Part shown: positions 9,709 to 18,610 of the stretch, in pieces
Layout of the letters: each line of letters begins with the position of its first letter
Numbering within the stretch: position 1 is the stretch's first letter
Origin: Halomonas jincaotanensis
GTDB lineage: Bacteria; Pseudomonadota; Gammaproteobacteria; Pseudomonadales; Halomonadaceae
Assembly (NCBI RefSeq): GCF_018448785.1
Contig: NZ_JAHCLU010000022.1
Location: forward strand, 1-64,000
Length of the DNA stretch: 64,000 bases
Direction: 5' to 3'
Program-made: the position numbers and the translations under genes
The notes under the pieces: model-generated
What the model was told of the DNA's origin: nothing
Seen by the model: only the letters and a program-made list of their open reading frames with translations
Database searches by the model: none

Positions 9709-11928
9709 ATGAATGAAGTACAACCGCCTGACATGCAGGAATTTGTTGCCACTTGCCCTAAAGGGATCGAGTTACTGTTAGCGGAGGAACTCGCGACGCT
9801 GGGAGGAGAGCCCGGCAAGACGACAGTGGCCGGCGTGCATGTGCGGGCCAGCCTCGAGACCGCTTATCGGTTTTGTCTGTGGTCACGGCTGGCCAATCGC
9901 ATCGTGCTGTGCCTAGGGCGCGAGGAGGGAATCGAGACCGCCGACCAACTGCATGTGGCTACCGCCGCCATCGATTGGCGAAGCCACTTGAATCCCGGTG
10001 ACACGCTGGCAGTGGATTTCCATGGGCGCAGCGAATCGATCCGCCATACGCGCTTCGCGGCCCAGACGGTCAAGGATGGGGTGGTCGAGCGACTGGTGGC
10101 GGAGGGACGCGAGCGACCCGATGTCGATCTTCAGCGTCCCGATCTGCGCCTCTATGCCAATCTGCATCGCGGTCGCCTGACCCTGGGGGTGGATTTCAGC
10201 GGGGACAGCCTGCATCGGCGTGGCTATCGACGCGACGTCGGCCATGCACCGCTCAAGGAAAACCTGGCGGCGGCGCTGCTGGTACGTGCCGGATGGCCGG
10301 CCCTGGCGAAACGGGGGACCCCGCTGGTGGATCCCTTGTGCGGCGCTGGCACCCTGTTGATCGAAGCGGCGATGATGGCGGCGGACATGGCGCCCAATCT
10401 GGCGCGTCAGCGCTTCGGTTTCCACGGTTGGGCCGGTCACCGTGATGCGGTGTGGCAAGAGGTCAGGCGCGAGGCCGAGGCGCGGGCGAGCATCGGACGC
10501 AAGCGCTGCAAGGCCCGGTTGTTCGGTTTCGACGAGAGCCCCCCGGCGCTTGCCGCGGCGCGTGCCAATGCCATGCGGGCGGGGATTCCGGCGTTGATCG
10601 AACTTCGCGGCGCCGGGTTGGGGGAGCTCGTCGATCCCCAAGACAAGCCGCAGGACTTGCCCGAAACGCCCCGTGGGCTGCTGATCACCAACCCGCCCTA
10701 TGGCGAACGGCTTGGTGAGCTGCCGGCGCTGGTGCGACTCTACGGGCAGCTGGGAGATCGGGTGAAAGCAGCCTTTCCGGGCTGGCAACTGGCTGTATTC
10801 ACCGCCAACCCGGACCTGGGGCATCGTATCGGATTACGCGCCCATAAATACTATTCGCTGAAAAACGGCCCGCTGGATGCCCGGCTGCTGCTGATGGAGG
10901 TTCCCGCGCATGAGGGTATGGAAGCGGTGGCAGAGACTGCGCCGGTTCGCTCGGAGGGCGCGCAGATGTTTGCCAATCGTCTGATCAAGAACCGCAAGCG
11001 GTTACGCAAGTGGCTCAAACAGTCCGGCGAGCGCTGCTACCGGCTCTATGATGCCGACATGCCCGAGTATGCATTGGCCATCGATGTCTACGGTGACCGG
11101 GTGCATGTGCAGGAATATGCGCCGCCGAAAACCATCGAGCCTGCCCAGGCCCAGAAGCGGCTGTTCGATGCCCTGTCGGTGATCCCCGAGGTACTCGATA
11201 TCGCGCCGGACAACCTGGTGGTCAAGCGGCGCGAGCGCCAGAGTGGCAAGGCGCAATACCGCAAACATGCCGCTAGTGGCGAGCGTTTCGAAGTCAGAGA
11301 GGGGCGGGCCCGGCTCTGGGTCAATCTACGCGACTATCTCGACACTGGCCTGTTCCTCGATCATCGTCCGGTGCGTCGTATGCTCGGTGACATGGCCGCG
11401 GGCAAGCGTTTTTTGAACCTGTTCTGTTATACCGGCGCCGCGACCGTACATGCCGCCCTGGGGCCAGAGCCGCGCGATGGCAGTGACCTGCAGGGCGCGC
11501 ACGAGAGCGTCAGCGTCGACCTGTCCAACACCTATCTGGACTGGGCGCGCGATAACTTCGCACTCAACGGGCTCGACCCGAGTCGTCACCGCGTGGTGCG
11601 TGACGACTGCCTGCGCTGGCTGGAAACCGCCGGGACCGAGTTCGACTTGATCTTCCTCGACCCTCCGACGTTCTCCAATTCCAAGAAGATGGCGGATACC
11701 CTTGATGTGCAGCGCGATCACGGTCGCCTGGTGCACCTGGCCATGGCACGCCTCGCACCGGGCGGAACGCTGGTATTCTCCAACAATCAACGGCGCTTCC
11801 AGCTGGACCCCGAGCTGACGGGGCACTACGACGTGGAAGATATCTCGGCGAAGACCTTCGATCCGGATTTTCAGCGCCGTCCGGGCCTGCATCACTGCTT
11901 CTTGATCCGCCACCGGGTGCCAACATGA
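9709..11928 (+). CDS. rlmL: Bifunctional 23S rRNA methyltransferase RlmKL
   Basis: Fused enzyme making m2G2445 (RlmL half) and m7G2069 (RlmK half) in 23S rRNA. It contains an N-terminal THUMP region, a first Rossmann methyltransferase with DPLCGAGTLLIEAA and the NPPYGERL catalytic motif, and a C-terminal methyltransferase with FLNLFCYTGAATVHA and DPPTFSNSKKM. Starts at 9682 (TTG), 9709 (ATG) and 9733 (ATG) are possible; none has a strong Shine-Dalgarno sequence. The ATG at 9709 gives 739 residues and is chosen as a compromise. The stop overlaps the next gene by four bases. Confidence 0.93.
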   Translation: MNEVQPPDMQEFVATCPKGIELLLAEELATLGGEPGKTTVAGVHVRASLETAYRFCLWSRLANRIVLCLGREEGIETADQLHVATAAIDWRSHLNPGDTLAVDFHGRSESIRHTRFAAQTVKDGVVERLVAEGRERPDVDLQRPDLRLYANLHRGRLTLGVDFSGDSLHRRGYRRDVGHAPLKENLAAALLVRAGWPALAKRGTPLVDPLCGAGTLLIEAAMMAADMAPNLARQRFGFHGWAGHRDAVWQEVRREAEARASIGRKRCKARLFGFDESPPALAAARANAMRAGIPALIELRGAGLGELVDPQDKPQDLPETPRGLLITNPPYGERLGELPALVRLYGQLGDRVKAAFPGWQLAVFTANPDLGHRIGLRAHKYYSLKNGPLDARLLLMEVPAHEGMEAVAETAPVRSEGAQMFANRLIKNRKRLRKWLKQSGERCYRLYDADMPEYALAIDVYGDRVHVQEYAPPKTIEPAQAQKRLFDALSVIPEVLDIAPDNLVVKRRERQSGKAQYRKHAASGERFEVREGRARLWVNLRDYLDTGLFLDHRPVRRMLGDMAAGKRFLNLFCYTGAATVHAALGPEPRDGSDLQGAHESVSVDLSNTYLDWARDNFALNGLDPSRHRVVRDDCLRWLETAGTEFDLIFLDPPTFSNSKKMADTLDVQRDHGRLVHLAMARLAPGGTLVFSNNQRRFQLDPELTGHYDVEDISAKTFDPDFQRRPGLHHCFLIRHRVPT

Positions 11929-12269
11929 TCCGTCTCAGGCTCTACACTACGCTTGGCTGCTATCTCTGCGAGCAGCTCGAGGCGTTTTTGATAACCTTGG
12001 CGGCCGGCGAGATTGAGCTGGAACGCGTGGAAATCAGCACCGATGATGCCCTGATCGAGCGCTACGGCGTGCGTATTCCGGTGCTGGCCGATGACGCTGG
12101 GGAAGAGCTGGATCGCGGCTTCGAGGCCGAGCGACTGGCGGCCTGGCTGGCTGAGCGGGGTTGGCTGTGCGAGGCGAGCTGGTCGCGCTTTCAGCGTGAT
12201 GCCGAGCCAGACCCGCCAGCCCCCAGAGTGGCCTTTATGCGTAGTGGGCGACGTTATCTTGGCGGCTAG
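11925..12269 (+). CDS. Glutaredoxin-like small protein (DUF836 type)
   Basis: A 114-residue protein whose ATG overlaps the rlmL stop (ATGA), so it is translationally coupled to rlmL. The N-terminus LRLYTTLGCYLCEQLEAFL has a thioredoxin-fold first strand with a CxxC at residues 12-15, and a GVRIPVLADD segment supplies the cis-proline loop typical of glutaredoxins. The C-terminal 40 residues are not conserved in pattern. The fold and CxxC imply thiol-disulfide chemistry; the partner is unknown. The same rlmKL-glutaredoxin order occurs in related bacteria, from general knowledge. Confidence 0.8.
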   Translation: MIRLRLYTTLGCYLCEQLEAFLITLAAGEIELERVEISTDDALIERYGVRIPVLADDAGEELDRGFEAERLAAWLAERGWLCEASWSRFQRDAEPDPPAPRVAFMRSGRRYLGG

Positions 12270-12285
12270 CGGGGCCGACTTGCGA

Positions 12286-12567
12286 TTACAACGCGTCGAG
12301 CAATGAAAGCTGGCTGACAGCGTCGCGCCCCTGCGCACTGTCGTCATCGGTCTCGAGGACCTTGCGAAAGCCACGGGACGTCAGAATGGTGGTTTCATCG
12401 GCCAGCCACAACAAGGCGTGGTCCCGGTCGTCGGCGAGTCGGTGCTGGAGGCCGCCGTACTGAGTGCCGATCTGCCCCCAGGCACGACTGAATATCCAGT
12501 CGCCGAACATGTCCTGATGGACATGCACCAGCACGTAGTCATGGTCGGTTTCCCAGCGGACGATCAC
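12286..12567 (-). CDS. Small WGR-domain-like protein
   Basis: A 93-residue protein whose first 60 residues (YVLVHVHQDMFGDWIFSRAWGQIG) match the pattern of a WGR domain: two hydrophobic strands, FGDW, then WGxIG. WGR modules occur in nucleic-acid-processing proteins and in stand-alone bacterial proteins of unknown role. There is no enzymatic domain. The gene is convergent with the rlmKL pair and divergent from pdxB. The domain assignment comes from motif pattern only. Confidence 0.65.
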   Translation of the reverse strand: MIVRWETDHDYVLVHVHQDMFGDWIFSRAWGQIGTQYGGLQHRLADDRDHALLWLADETTILTSRGFRKVLETDDDSAQGRDAVSQLSLLDAL

Positions 12568-12701
12568 GGTAGCTCCCGGCGGTAGAGGGCGCCGCTATCT
12601 CGCGGTGCCAGGGTGGTCAAGGCGGTGTGGTTAATAGCGGTATTGTAAGGGCTTGGGCACACTGAACAAGCGAGATGATACCGAAGGTCAGGAGTTTGAT
12701 C

Positions 12702-13883
12702 ATGAGAATCGTCGTCGATGCCAACGTGCCGGCTGCCGAAGCCTGTTTCGGGGCATTAGGTGAGGTAGTGCGGCTGCCGGGACGCGAAATCGACGCGGCG
12801 GCGTTGCGTGAAGCCGATGCGCTGGTGGTGCGCTCCATCACCCGCGTTGACAACGCGATGATCGATGCGGCGCTACAGGGCGGGTCACGTCTGAGTTTCG
12901 TCGGTAGCTGCACCATCGGCACCGATCATATTGATCTTCAGGCCTTGTCTGACCATGGCATCGCCTTTGTCAGCGCCCCGGGCTGCAATGCCGAGGCAGT
13001 GGTCGATTACGTGCTTGGCAGCCTGTTGACCCTGGCCGAGCGACAGGGCTGGCAGCTGGCCAGCCGGCGCGTGGGGATCGTCGGCGTCGGAAATGTCGGG
13101 GGTCGCCTGCTCGGTCGGCTCACCGCCATGGGCATCGACTGTTTAGCCTGCGATCCGCCACGCGTGGAAAGGCAGAGCGACGAGAGCGACGAGCAGGAAA
13201 GCACGGCCGGCTTCGTGGACCTCGATACCCTGATCGACGCCTGCGATGTGCTTTGCCTACATACCCCACTGGTGCGCCGCGGGCCTCACGCTACCTATCG
13301 TCTGCTCGACGCACAACGCATTGCGGCGCTGGCGCCGGGCACGGTGCTGCTCAATGCCGGGCGGGGAGACTGTGTCGACGCGGCGGCCCTGCGTCAGCGG
13401 CTCACCGGCCAAGCCGATCTCACCGCGGTGCTGGATGTCTGGGAGACGGAACCCGCGATCGATGCGGCACTGGCGGATCTCGCCGCCATCGCCACCCCGC
13501 ATGTAGCGGGCTATAGCCTGGACGGCAAGCTTCGGGGCACCCATCAGGTCTACCACTCGCTTTGCCGTCATCTCGGCCTGCCGAAGCGTCTGGCCCTTGA
13601 GGACCTGCTTCCCCCGGCGCCCGTGGCGCGCTTGACGCTCAACGATGGGCTCGCGGCAGAGGAGGCCCTGAGGCTTTGCCTGCGCACGGTTTACGACGTG
13701 CGCCGCGATCATGACAGCCTGCGGCGTGCGTCACGGCGACAGGGCATGTCACAGGGCTTCGACGCTTGTCGGGCCGGCTATCCGCTGCGTCGCGAGGCCG
13801 CCACCCTGGATGTCGAACTTGGCGCCCAAGCGGGCCACCTGGCACCGCTGTTGCGCGGTGCCGGCTTTCGTGTGGTGAATTAG
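12702..13883 (+). CDS. pdxB: Erythronate-4-phosphate dehydrogenase
   Basis: Second step of DXP-dependent pyridoxal phosphate synthesis, oxidising 4-phosphoerythronate with NAD+. From the ATG at 12702 (AGGAG at 12690-12694) the protein is 393 residues and begins MRIVVDANVPAAEACFGALG, aligning with E. coli PdxB. It carries the D-2-hydroxyacid dehydrogenase layout: an NAD-binding VGIVGVGNVGGRLL near 115-135, a catalytic-region LLNAGRGDCVD, VLDVWETEP, and HVAGYSLDGKLRGT. The C-terminal PdxB dimerisation segment is also present. It is closed by a bidirectional terminator facing htpX. Confidence 0.95.
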   Translation: MRIVVDANVPAAEACFGALGEVVRLPGREIDAAALREADALVVRSITRVDNAMIDAALQGGSRLSFVGSCTIGTDHIDLQALSDHGIAFVSAPGCNAEAVVDYVLGSLLTLAERQGWQLASRRVGIVGVGNVGGRLLGRLTAMGIDCLACDPPRVERQSDESDEQESTAGFVDLDTLIDACDVLCLHTPLVRRGPHATYRLLDAQRIAALAPGTVLLNAGRGDCVDAAALRQRLTGQADLTAVLDVWETEPAIDAALADLAAIATPHVAGYSLDGKLRGTHQVYHSLCRHLGLPKRLALEDLLPPAPVARLTLNDGLAAEEALRLCLRTVYDVRRDHDSLRRASRRQGMSQGFDACRAGYPLRREAATLDVELGAQAGHLAPLLRGAGFRVVN

Positions 13884-13904
13884 GTTTCTGTCGTGTGAAA
13901 TGCC

Positions 13905-13929
13905 AAGGGCCCGCCATTGGCGGGCCCTT
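13905..13929. terminator. Bidirectional terminator between pdxB and htpX
   Basis: Perfect 11-bp stem AAGGGCCCGCC / GGCGGGCCCTT with an ATT loop. It sits between the convergent pdxB and htpX stops; the terminal A/T pairs give a short U tract in either direction. Confidence 0.75.
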
Positions 13930-13946
13930 GCATGGCGTAGAGCGGC

Positions 13947-14846
13947 TTATTGCCGATACGCGGCCTCCTTGAGTGCCCGGATACGGTCATCCAGCGGCGG
14001 GTGGCTGGCGAAGACACGCTCCATAATCTTGCGGGTCTGGCCGGTGGTAATGGCGAAGGCCGTCAGGGTGTCCGGCATCTGGTCGGGCATCTGGGTTTCG
14101 GCCTTGAGGCGTGCCAGGGCGTTGATCATGGCGCCCGAACCGGCAAGCTGTGCCCCCGCGCTGTCCGCACGGTATTCGCGGAAGCGCGAGAACCAGGCAA
14201 CGATCATCGAGGCGATCAGCCCGAACACGATCTCGGCAACGATGACCACCGCGAAATACCCCATGAAACCAAGCCCGCCCCCGTCGTCACGACGCAGGAA
14301 GCTGTCGACGAGCTGGGCCACTATCCTGGCGAAGAACATCACGAAGGTATTGAGAACGCCCTGGATTAGCGCCAGGGTCACCATGTCGCCGTTGGCGACG
14401 TGGCCGATCTCGTGCGCCAGCACCGCGCGCACTTCTTCGGGGCGCATGCGGTTGAGCAGGCCGGCCGATACCGCTACCAGCGCATCGTCCTTGTTCCAGC
14501 CGGTGGCGAAGGCGTTGGACTGCTGGGCAGGGAAAATGCCCACCTCGGGGGTCTTGATGCCGGCCTCGCGAGCGAGTTCGGCGACGGTGTCCACCAGCCA
14601 CTTCTCGGTGGCATTGCTGGGTTGTTCGATCACTACGGTGCCGGTACTGCGCTTGGCCATCCACTTGGAAATAAACAGCGACACCATCGAGCCGGCCATG
14701 CCGAAGATGAAGCAGAAGATCAGCAACCCGGTCATGTTCATGCCGTTGGCTTCGAGGTAGGACTCCACCCCCAGCAGGCGTAGGGTAATGCTGGCAACGA
14801 TGATTACGGCCAGGTTGGTGCCCAGGAAGAGCAGGATTCTCATCAT
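13947..14846 (-). CDS. htpX: Membrane zinc protease HtpX
   Basis: M48B membrane metalloprotease of the inner-membrane protein quality control and envelope-stress response. It is 299 residues with two N-terminal membrane helices (about 4-24 and 38-60), the zinc motif HEIGH at 145-149, further membrane helices after it, and a downstream glutamate region [11 protein letters not shown] supplying the third ligand. The start is the second-position-doubled ATG at 14846 with GGAG upstream. It is transcribed alone, convergent to pdxB. Confidence 0.95.
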   Translation of the reverse strand: MMRILLFLGTNLAVIIVASITLRLLGVESYLEANGMNMTGLLIFCFIFGMAGSMVSLFISKWMAKRSTGTVVIEQPSNATEKWLVDTVAELAREAGIKTPEVGIFPAQQSNAFATGWNKDDALVAVSAGLLNRMRPEEVRAVLAHEIGHVANGDMVTLALIQGVLNTFVMFFARIVAQLVDSFLRRDDGGGLGFMGYFAVVIVAEIVFGLIASMIVAWFSRFREYRADSAGAQLAGSGAMINALARLKAETQMPDQMPDTLTAFAITTGQTRKIMERVFASHPPLDDRIRALKEAAYRQ

Positions 14847-14967
14847 GCGGCGATATCTCCATCAAGCGATTGGCAGAGCCGACCCTCGCGGCTCGTCGGC
14901 ATACAAGTCGTGGCTTAGATACGGCCGGCGCGCTCAGGTTTCAAGTGGCTGTTGGTATTATTGCGTG

Positions 14968-16197
14968 CTACTGACGATAGCGCGAAAGGAAGCGCGCGAA
15001 GCGCTCCAGCGCATCGTCCAACTGGTCGGCCCAGGGGAGCGTCACGATGCGCACGTGGTCGGGCTCCGGCCAGTTGAAGGCCGTGCCCTGCACCAGCAGG
15101 ATCTTTTCCTGCAGGAGCAGATCGAGCACCAGTTGCTGGTCGTCATGGATGTTGAACACTTTCGGGTCGAGCCGCGGGAAGGCGTAGAGCGCCCCCTTGG
15201 GTTTGACGCAGCTGACGCCGGGAATGGCGTTGAGCTTTTCGTAGGTAATGTCGCGCTGGGCGAGCAGCCGCCCGCCGGGCAGGATCAGGTCATTGACCGA
15301 CTGATAACCGCCCAGCGCGGTCTGGATGGCGTGCTGGGCCGGTACGTTGGCACACAAGCGCATCGAGGCCAGCATATTGATGCCCTGGATGAAATCGCTT
15401 GCCCGCTGCTTGGCCAGGTGCCCCGACAGGATCATCCAGCCGGAGCGAAAGCCGGCACAGCGGTAACTCTTCGATAGCCCGTTCATGGTCACCACCAACT
15501 GGTCCTCGCCGGCCAGCGCGCCGGTGGAGACATGCCTGACTCCATCGTAGAGAATCTTGTCGTAGATCTCGTCGGAGAACACCACCAGGTCATGCGCATG
15601 GGCGATTTCGAGCAGTTCGCGAACCACGGTCGGTGGATAAACGGCCCCGGTAGGATTGTTGGGGTTGATGATGACGATGGCCCGGGTGTGACTGGTGATC
15701 TTGGCGCGAATATCGGCCATGTCCGGCGCCCAGTCGGCCTGCTCGTCACAGAGGTAATGAACGGGACGCCCACCCGAGAGGTTGGCGGCGGCCGTCCAGA
15801 GTGGATAGTCCGGGGCGGGGATCAGCACCTCGTCACCGTCATTGAGCAGTGCCTGCATGGCCATCACGATCAGCTCCGAGACGCCGTTGCCGATATAGAT
15901 GTCCTCGATGCCGACGCCGGGAATCTCCTTGCGCTGACATTCCTGCATTACGGCCTTGCGCGCCGAATAGAGCCCCTTGGAATCGCAGTAGCCCTGAGCG
16001 GTGGGCAGATTGCGCATCACGTCCTGCAGGATCTCTTCCGGGGCCTCGAAGCCGAAGGGGGCGGGGTTGCCGATGTTCAGCTTGAGAATACGCTGCCCCT
16101 CTTCTTCCAGGCGCTTGGCATGGTCGAGCACCGGCCCGCGGATGTCATAGCAGACGTTATGCAGCTTGTGAGATTTTCGGATCGGGTGGGTGTCCAT
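14968..16197 (-). CDS. alaA: Glutamate-pyruvate aminotransferase AlaA
   Basis: PLP-dependent class I/II aminotransferase that makes alanine from pyruvate. The 409-residue protein begins MDTHPIRKSHKLHNVCYDIRG, the AlaA/YfbQ signature, and shows LKLNIGNPAPFGF, the PLP-pocket segment IVIINPNNPTGAVYP, the DEIYDKI helix and a Schiff-base lysine in MNGLSKSYRCAGFRSGW. Upstream on the same strand the next gene is the GTPase; the 60-bp gap holds no clear terminator, so co-transcription is possible. The substrate call follows the family name and is not proved here. Confidence 0.93.
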   Translation of the reverse strand: MDTHPIRKSHKLHNVCYDIRGPVLDHAKRLEEEGQRILKLNIGNPAPFGFEAPEEILQDVMRNLPTAQGYCDSKGLYSARKAVMQECQRKEIPGVGIEDIYIGNGVSELIVMAMQALLNDGDEVLIPAPDYPLWTAAANLSGGRPVHYLCDEQADWAPDMADIRAKITSHTRAIVIINPNNPTGAVYPPTVVRELLEIAHAHDLVVFSDEIYDKILYDGVRHVSTGALAGEDQLVVTMNGLSKSYRCAGFRSGWMILSGHLAKQRASDFIQGINMLASMRLCANVPAQHAIQTALGGYQSVNDLILPGGRLLAQRDITYEKLNAIPGVSCVKPKGALYAFPRLDPKVFNIHDDQQLVLDLLLQEKILLVQGTAFNWPEPDHVRIVTLPWADQLDDALERFARFLSRYRQ

Positions 16198-16257
16198 GGG
16201 CTTCCAGTCTTCAGTGGTCGTGCGGGCTTGGTCGCGGGCAAGCCGGGGGTTCGGTGA

Positions 16258-17220
16258 TTATGCGGAGTCGCTGGGAGCGGCGCCATCCTCGGCTTCAAAC
16301 GCCGTTTCGGGTTCGGGGATGTCGGCCGGCGTTTCCAGGGTTATCCGGCCGAGCTTGCCGTCGCGAAGCTCATGCAGCAGCACTTCGGCGCCACGGTGAA
16401 AGTCGATCGTACCACCAGCGCGCAGGCCGCCACGTTTGCTGGCGATCTCGCCGAGAATGGCGTGGCCGTCGAAGCCGGCAATCGCCAACAGGTCGAGTGG
16501 CTGAGGGCCGTCGGCCTCGACGCGTTCGGCCTCAGGGTGAGGCGCGTAGGCCGGCAGTGTCTCGAGCCTGTAGCGTGCCTTGAGGGCCTCGGGATAACGC
16601 CGGGCGAGTTCGGCCGCCGTGACCAGCGCGACCTCGACGTAATCGATAGCGGTGTCACGAATGGCGCCACTGGCCGCCAGGCGGAAGGCACTGGCCTGGT
16701 CTTCGATCTTTGGCCACAGCACCCCAGGGGTATCCGTCAGCGCCACGCGGCCCCCGATGCGCACCTGTTGCTGGCGCTTGGTGACCGCGGGCTCGTTGCC
16801 GGTCTTGGCGATACTGCGGCCGGCCAGGCCATTGATCAGTGTCGACTTGCCCACATTGGGGATGCCCATGACCATGACACGTACGTCGCGATCAGCACGT
16901 ATCTGGCCCGCCAGCGCGTGACAAAGCTTGGGGATGCGCTTGAGCTCCCTGGCCTGGGTGGTCGTCACAGCCAGGGCCCGGGTGTCGGGCTGGGCATCGA
17001 AGTGGGCGGTCCACTCGCGGGTCCGCTCGGAGTCGGCTAGGTCGGCCCGCGAGAGGATCTTCAGCACCGGCTTGTGGCGGGTCAGCTCGGCGAGCATGGG
17101 GTTGGCGCTGGAGTAGGGCAGGCGGGCGTCGAGAACCTCGATCACCACGTCGATTTCCGGCAGCGCTTCCAGGATCTGGCGGCGTGCCTTGTTCATGTGT
17201 CCCGGGAACCAGCCGAGCAT
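16258..17220 (-). CDS. YlqF/RbgA-type circularly permuted GTPase
   Basis: Putative ribosome-assembly GTPase. The ATG at 17220 with AGGAG upstream gives 320 residues beginning MLGWFPGHMNKARRQI, the standard family start. Motif order is permuted: G4-like LSRADLA (about 60-66) comes before G1 GIPNVGKSTLING (about 117-129) and G3 DTPGVLWP. A C-terminal domain of about 120 residues follows, as in RbgA. In Firmicutes RbgA matures the 50S subunit; the role in proteobacteria is less well established. No symbol is assigned because proteobacterial copies are named inconsistently. Confidence 0.88.
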   Translation of the reverse strand: MLGWFPGHMNKARRQILEALPEIDVVIEVLDARLPYSSANPMLAELTRHKPVLKILSRADLADSERTREWTAHFDAQPDTRALAVTTTQARELKRIPKLCHALAGQIRADRDVRVMVMGIPNVGKSTLINGLAGRSIAKTGNEPAVTKRQQQVRIGGRVALTDTPGVLWPKIEDQASAFRLAASGAIRDTAIDYVEVALVTAAELARRYPEALKARYRLETLPAYAPHPEAERVEADGPQPLDLLAIAGFDGHAILGEIASKRGGLRAGGTIDFHRGAEVLLHELRDGKLGRITLETPADIPEPETAFEAEDGAAPSDSA

Positions 17221-17307
17221 TGTCGCCTCTCCTGAAGCCTTGAATAAAACGGCCGTCATCATAGCAGAATGACGGCCGAAACAGGCTGGCGAAAGCGGGC
17301 AGGGCGG

Positions 17308-17709
17308 CTACTCCCCGGCGTGGAACTGCACGGCCACCGAGTTGATGCAGTAGCGCAGCCCTGTGGTCTCCGGCGGACCGTCGGGGAACACATGGCCCAG
17401 GTGGGCGTCGCAGCGCGCACAGGTCACCTCGGTGCGCTGCATGCCGTGACTGGTGTCGGTATGCTCCGCTACGCAACCCGCCGTGAACGGCCGGTCAAAG
17501 CTGGGCCAACCGCAGCCGGCATCGAACTTGTGCTCGTTCTCGAAAAGGGGGGCGCTGCAGCAGACGCAGTGGTAGATGCCGTGCTCGTCGGTGACCTGGT
17601 AATCGCCCGTGAAGGGGCGTTCGGTGCCCTTCTCGCGGGCCACCCGATATTGCTCGGGGGTCAGTTTTTCGCGCCATTCGGCGTCGCTCTTCTCGATCTT
17701 GCTGCGCAT
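17308..17709 (-). CDS. msrB: Peptide-methionine (R)-S-oxide reductase MsrB
   Basis: Repairs methionine-R-sulfoxide in oxidised proteins. The ATG at 17709 with AGGAG upstream yields 133 residues, the usual single-domain size; the longer frame starting at 17811 adds a non-family, proline-rich N-terminus. The structural zinc cysteines are C48/C51 and C97/C100. GCGWPSF at 65-71, [17 protein letters not shown] and the catalytic cysteine C121 in RYCINS are all intact. There is no signal peptide, so the protein is cytosolic. Confidence 0.95.
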   Translation of the reverse strand: MRSKIEKSDAEWREKLTPEQYRVAREKGTERPFTGDYQVTDEHGIYHCVCCSAPLFENEHKFDAGCGWPSFDRPFTAGCVAEHTDTSHGMQRTEVTCARCDAHLGHVFPDGPPETTGLRYCINSVAVQFHAGE

Positions 17710-17896
17710 GGCGAGTCTCCTGTTCAGTGGCGGCATCGGCGGCCTAGCCGATAGGCCCATTGTGGCACCATCCGGCGCCTCTTTTCGCGGTGGATTTCGC
17801 ACCGCGGTCACGAGGGCTCAACGAGGCCGGAACCCGGCTTGACAGCCCCGGGAGGGCTCGGTAATATTCGCGCCACCTCGATGGATCGAGACATGC

Positions 17897-17972
17897 GTCC
17901 CATTCGTCTAGTGGTCCAGGACACCGCCCTTTCACGGCGGTAACAGGGGTTCGAACCCCCTATGGGACGCCA
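17897..17972 (+). tRNA. tRNA-Glu (anticodon TTC), copy 1
   Basis: A 76-nt cloverleaf with acceptor GTCCCAT/ATGGGAC, anticodon loop CTTTCAC (TTC), T-arm GGGGTTCGAACCCC and encoded CCA. It is the first of five tandem tRNA genes. Confidence 0.97.
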
Positions 17973-18006
17973 CTCGACTCGTCAGGTGCCGGAAAACAGG
18001 AATAGT

Positions 18007-18081
18007 GCGGGAATAGCTCAGTGGTAGAGCATCGCCTTGCCAAGGCGAGGGTCGGGAGTTCGAATCTCCTTTCCCGCTCCA
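18007..18081 (+). tRNA. tRNA-Gly (anticodon GCC), copy 1
   Basis: A 75-nt cloverleaf with acceptor GCGGGAA/TTCCCGC, anticodon loop TTGCCAA (GCC), T-arm GGGAGTTCGAATCTCC and encoded CCA. Confidence 0.97.
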
Positions 18082-18100
18082 GGTTCGAAAGAGTGTATAC

Positions 18101-18176
18101 GTCCCATTCGTCTAGTGGTCCAGGACACCGCCCTTTCACGGCGGTAACAGGGGTTCGAACCCCCTATGGGACGCCA
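18101..18176 (+). tRNA. tRNA-Glu (anticodon TTC), copy 2
   Basis: Identical in sequence to copy 1, including the encoded CCA. It is preceded by a 19-nt spacer. Confidence 0.97.
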
Positions 18177-18205
18177 TCTTCCTGTTATCAGCCAGTGCGA
18201 GACTT

Positions 18206-18280
18206 GCGGGAATAGCTCAGTGGTAGAGCATCGCCTTGCCAAGGCGAGGGTCGGGAGTTCGAATCTCCTTTCCCGCTCCA
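18206..18280 (+). tRNA. tRNA-Gly (anticodon GCC), copy 2
   Basis: Identical to the first tRNA-Gly copy; encoded CCA present. Confidence 0.97.
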
Positions 18281-18299
18281 GATTCTAAATATCTTATGT

Positions 18300-18375
18300 G
18301 TCCCATTCGTCTAGTGGCCCAGGACACCGCCCTTTCACGGCGGTAACAGGGGTTCGAACCCCCTATGGGACGCCA
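18300..18375 (+). tRNA. tRNA-Glu (anticodon TTC), copy 3
   Basis: Same cloverleaf as copies 1 and 2 but with one D-loop change (GTGGCCCA in place of GTGGTCCA). Encoded CCA present. Confidence 0.97.
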
Positions 18376-18610
18376 CTTCGCTAGCCCTAGGGTTTATATA
18401 AGCGGATTAGCTTCGCTGTAAGCATCGTCTGTCGCGATTACCTTCCCTTCCTGTTCGCTTTTTGCTTATCCATGTCCTTTCCATGCCCTTCGTCGGCCGA
18501 CTTCTGCTCTTGCCGGAGCGGGCGTACCTGCGTTGCCGTCTTGAAGTATGGATGGCCTACCCCAATGTCATGAGCCTGCTTTTGTTCTTTCCTTCACGAC
18601 GGGTTTGTTT

